A stretch of DNA of 64,000 nt from assembly GCA_025458905.1 (NCBI GenBank), contig JALORN010000038.1, forward strand, positions 1 through 64,000. Reading direction: 5' to 3'. This document shows positions 62,185 through 64,000 of the stretch, one piece after another. The translations under genes were made by a program, and so were the position numbers. Origin of the DNA: Steroidobacteraceae bacterium. Its GTDB lineage: Bacteria; Pseudomonadota; Gammaproteobacteria; Steroidobacterales; Steroidobacteraceae. The number at the start of each line of letters is the position of its first letter. Within the stretch, counting starts at the first letter, position 1. Below the pieces are notes generated by a model. That model saw nothing but the letters and a program-made list of their open reading frames with translations, was not told the DNA's origin and ran no database searches.

Positions 62185-64000
62185 ATGAACGAGCGCGCAC
62201 GGGGCATTTGCGTGGTCACGGCCGCGGCACTGCTCACCTTGGCGGCCTGCGGTGGGGGTGGTGGGGGCGGTGGGGGCGGGGGCGGAAGCGGCAGCACCGG
62301 CGGCCCGACTTCGACGCCAACCCCACCGGCGAACCCGCCTGTCAGCCGGGTCGAGGCGTTCCGCTTCCTGAACCAGGCGAGCTTCGGCGCCACCGAAGCC
62401 GCGGCCAACCAGCTGATCGGCCTCGGCGACAGCACCAACGCCTATGCGCGCTGGATCGACGCCGAGATCGCGAAGCCCGCGTCGTTGCTGAACCCGGCCG
62501 TCGAGGCGGCCTATCCGAACCCGGTGCCGACCGGCTTCAACATCGCCTCGCTGAACGCGGTGCGCGTCGAGAAGTGGTTCGAGAACGCGCTGCGCGGCAA
62601 CGACCAGCTGCGCCAGCGCGTCGCCTTCGCGCTGTCGCAGATCATCGTCGTATCGCAGGTCGGGGCGCTGCAGAACCTGCCGAATGCCACCGCCGACTTC
62701 TACGACCTGCTGGCGCGCAGCGCCTTCGGCAACTACCGCGACCTGCTGCGCGACGTGACGCTGCATCCGGCGATGGGCGTCTATCTCTCGATGCTCGGCA
62801 ACCAGAAGGCCGTCGCCGGCACCAACCTGCGCCCGGACGAGAACTACGCGCGCGAGCTGATGCAGCTGTTCGCGATCGGGCTCGTCGAGCTGAATCCCGA
62901 CGGCACGCAGCGCAAGGATGCGTCCGGCAACCCGATCCCGACCTACAACCAGGAGATCATCGAGGGCTTCGCCCGCGTGTTCACCGGCTGGCGCTGGGAC
63001 TGCCCGACGACGGCGCCCAACTGCACCTTCGCCAACACGCGTCCGCAGCTCGCGCCGGTGCCGGGCTACAACCAGATCAAGCCGATGCGGCTCTTCCCCG
63101 AGCAGCACGAGACCGGCACCAAGCGGGTGCTGAGCTACACGGGCGCGGCCCTGGCGAACGGCACGATCCCGGCGGGCCAGACGGGCGACAGGGACCTCGC
63201 CGACGCGCTCGACAACATCTTCAACCACCCGAGCCTCGGGCCGTTCATCTCGAAGCAGCTGATCCAGAAGCTCGTCACCAGCAACCCGTCGCCCGCCTAC
63301 GTGCAGCGCGTCGCGGAGCGCTTCAACAACGACGGCAACGGTGTACGTGGCAACCTCGCGGCGGTGGTGCGCGCGATCCTGCTCGATACCGAGGCGCGCA
63401 CGGCGCCCACTGGCACCGCGGTCGCGACCGCCGGCAAGGTCAAGGAGCCGCTGCTGCGCCTGACGCAGTTCTGGCGCGCCTACGACGGCAAGAGCAACGG
63501 CACCGGCGGCGTCGTCAAGTACGGCGCCGGCGTGAACTTCGCGGGCGGCGTCTCGGCGGTGTTCGGCCAGGGGCCGGGGCAGTCGCCGTCGGTGTTCAAC
63601 TTCTTCAGCCCGTTCTTCGCGCCACCGGGCGACATCGCCAACCAGGGACTGGTGGCGCCCGAGCTGCAGCTCGCCACGGAGTTCCTCAACACCCAGGTCA
63701 CCAACTTCTTCTGGACGCAGGCCCTGAACCGCACCCAGGTACAGGCGACCGGCGCCACCTTCAACGCCGACCTGATGTGGATCACGACCACCGAGGAGCT
63801 CGCGCTCGCGGGCGACTCCGAGGCACTGGTCAACCGCGTCGCCGAGAAACTGCTCGGCGGCGCGACGCAGATGTCGGCGACGCTCAAGGCCGAGGCCAAG
63901 GCCCAGGTCGAGCGCACGACGATCCCGGCGACCAACCCGCAGAACGCCCAGGCGACGCGTGTCGCCGACGCGATCTACTTCGTCGCCACCTCGCCTGAAT
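62185..64000 (+). CDS. DUF1800 family lipoprotein (3' end outside window)
   Basis: At least 605 residues. The signal peptide GICVVTAAALLTLAAC ends in a lipobox Cys, followed by a run of about 12 Gly (CGGGGGGGG) and a Thr/Pro-rich linker. The DUF1800 domain then begins: RFLNQASFGATEAAANQLIG, LRQRVAFALSQIIVVSQVGA, NYRDLLRDVTLHPAMGVYLS, DENYARELMQLFAIGLVEL, EIIEGFARVFTGWRWDCP, and SPSVFNFFSPFFAPPG. The family usually sits beside DUF1501 genes, which would lie beyond the window. Periplasmic, function unknown. ATG at 62185. A TACACT -10-like box lies at 62135. Confidence 0.9.
   Translation, partial: MNERARGICVVTAAALLTLAACGGGGGGGGGGGGSGSTGGPTSTPTPPANPPVSRVEAFRFLNQASFGATEAAANQLIGLGDSTNAYARWIDAEIAKPASLLNPAVEAAYPNPVPTGFNIASLNAVRVEKWFENALRGNDQLRQRVAFALSQIIVVSQVGALQNLPNATADFYDLLARSAFGNYRDLLRDVTLHPAMGVYLSMLGNQKAVAGTNLRPDENYARELMQLFAIGLVELNPDGTQRKDASGNPIPTYNQEIIEGFARVFTGWRWDCPTTAPNCTFANTRPQLAPVPGYNQIKPMRLFPEQHETGTKRVLSYTGAALANGTIPAGQTGDRDLADALDNIFNHPSLGPFISKQLIQKLVTSNPSPAYVQRVAERFNNDGNGVRGNLAAVVRAILLDTEARTAPTGTAVATAGKVKEPLLRLTQFWRAYDGKSNGTGGVVKYGAGVNFAGGVSAVFGQGPGQSPSVFNFFSPFFAPPGDIANQGLVAPELQLATEFLNTQVTNFFWTQALNRTQVQATGATFNADLMWITTTEELALAGDSEALVNRVAEKLLGGATQMSATLKAEAKAQVERTTIPATNPQNAQATRVADAIYFVATSPE

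Noticed and set aside
62255-62290. Run of GGTGGGGG-type sequence, considered as a G-quadruplex or repeat element
   Set aside because: It encodes the poly-Gly spacer after a lipoprotein Cys, a common arrangement; no independent evidence for a DNA function.

Overview
The window is about 64 kb of very GC-rich, tightly packed bacterial DNA with no tRNA, rRNA, CRISPR array or prophage that I can see. The content points to a proteobacterium, most likely a gammaproteobacterium: a ubiquinone cluster (ubiE-ubiJ-ubiB), feoAB behind a Fur-type promoter, a trp operon with a Trp-codon leader peptide and attenuator, a PEP-CTERM surface protein and an egtBD ergothioneine pair. A 2-oxoacid:ferredoxin oxidoreductase and two DUF1838 Tat proteins suggest an environmental, possibly Steroidobacter/Nevskia-like lineage. 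That last placement is inference.

Layout. 1-3.7 kb: TolC-type outer membrane protein (cut by the window edge), its probable TetR regulator, azlCD and a DUF2237 gene. 3.8-7.4 kb: Fur/feoA/feoB, a small Cys-containing membrane protein and a periplasmic metal or corrinoid-binding protein. 7.4-11.6 kb: three tandem paralogues of a glycosyltransferase-like family. 11.8-16.5 kb: yajQ, then a TlpA-like lipoprotein, a DUF2780 protein and a HerA-like ATPase. 17-19.4 kb: egtB-egtD. 19.6-28.7 kb: trp promoter, leader peptide, attenuator and trpEGDCFBA, continuing without a gap into an MFS exporter, a DUF2007 protein and a hotdog-like protein. 29.5-33.2 kb: ubiquinone genes and DUF971. 33.3-38.2 kb: an oxidoreductase and korAB, with korA broken by an apparent 35-nt deletion, then ribosomal protein Thx. 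38.3-46.8 kb: an Aer-like receptor, a PEP-CTERM protein behind a sigma-54 promoter, DUF1838, an MFS/KAS III pair, a membrane protein and a PQQ-type dehydrogenase. 46.8-50 kb: a DGPF protein, its ECF-like sigma factor and a frameshifted flavin amine oxidase. 50-56 kb: assorted genes including a SUMF1-glyoxalase fusion. 56-60 kb: a four-gene catabolic-looking operon interrupted by a REP-like inverted repeat. 60-64 kb: a fasciclin protein divergent from a CarH-like B12/light regulator flanked by TGTACA repeats, then a DUF1800 lipoprotein that runs off the end.

Working together: many genes overlap by 4 nt (ATGA, GTGA, in one case CTGA), so translational coupling appears general here. The most interesting parts are the putative B12-photoreceptor circuit at 60.9-62.0 kb, the uncharacterised operon at 56.2-60.1 kb in which two enzymes seem to lack their family's catalytic residues, the triplicated glycosyltransferase-like locus, the complete attenuator of the trp operon, and the sigma-54 promoter of the PEP-CTERM gene. 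Two genes (korA, amine oxidase) are frameshifted. I cannot tell from one sequence whether these are real mutations or assembly errors.
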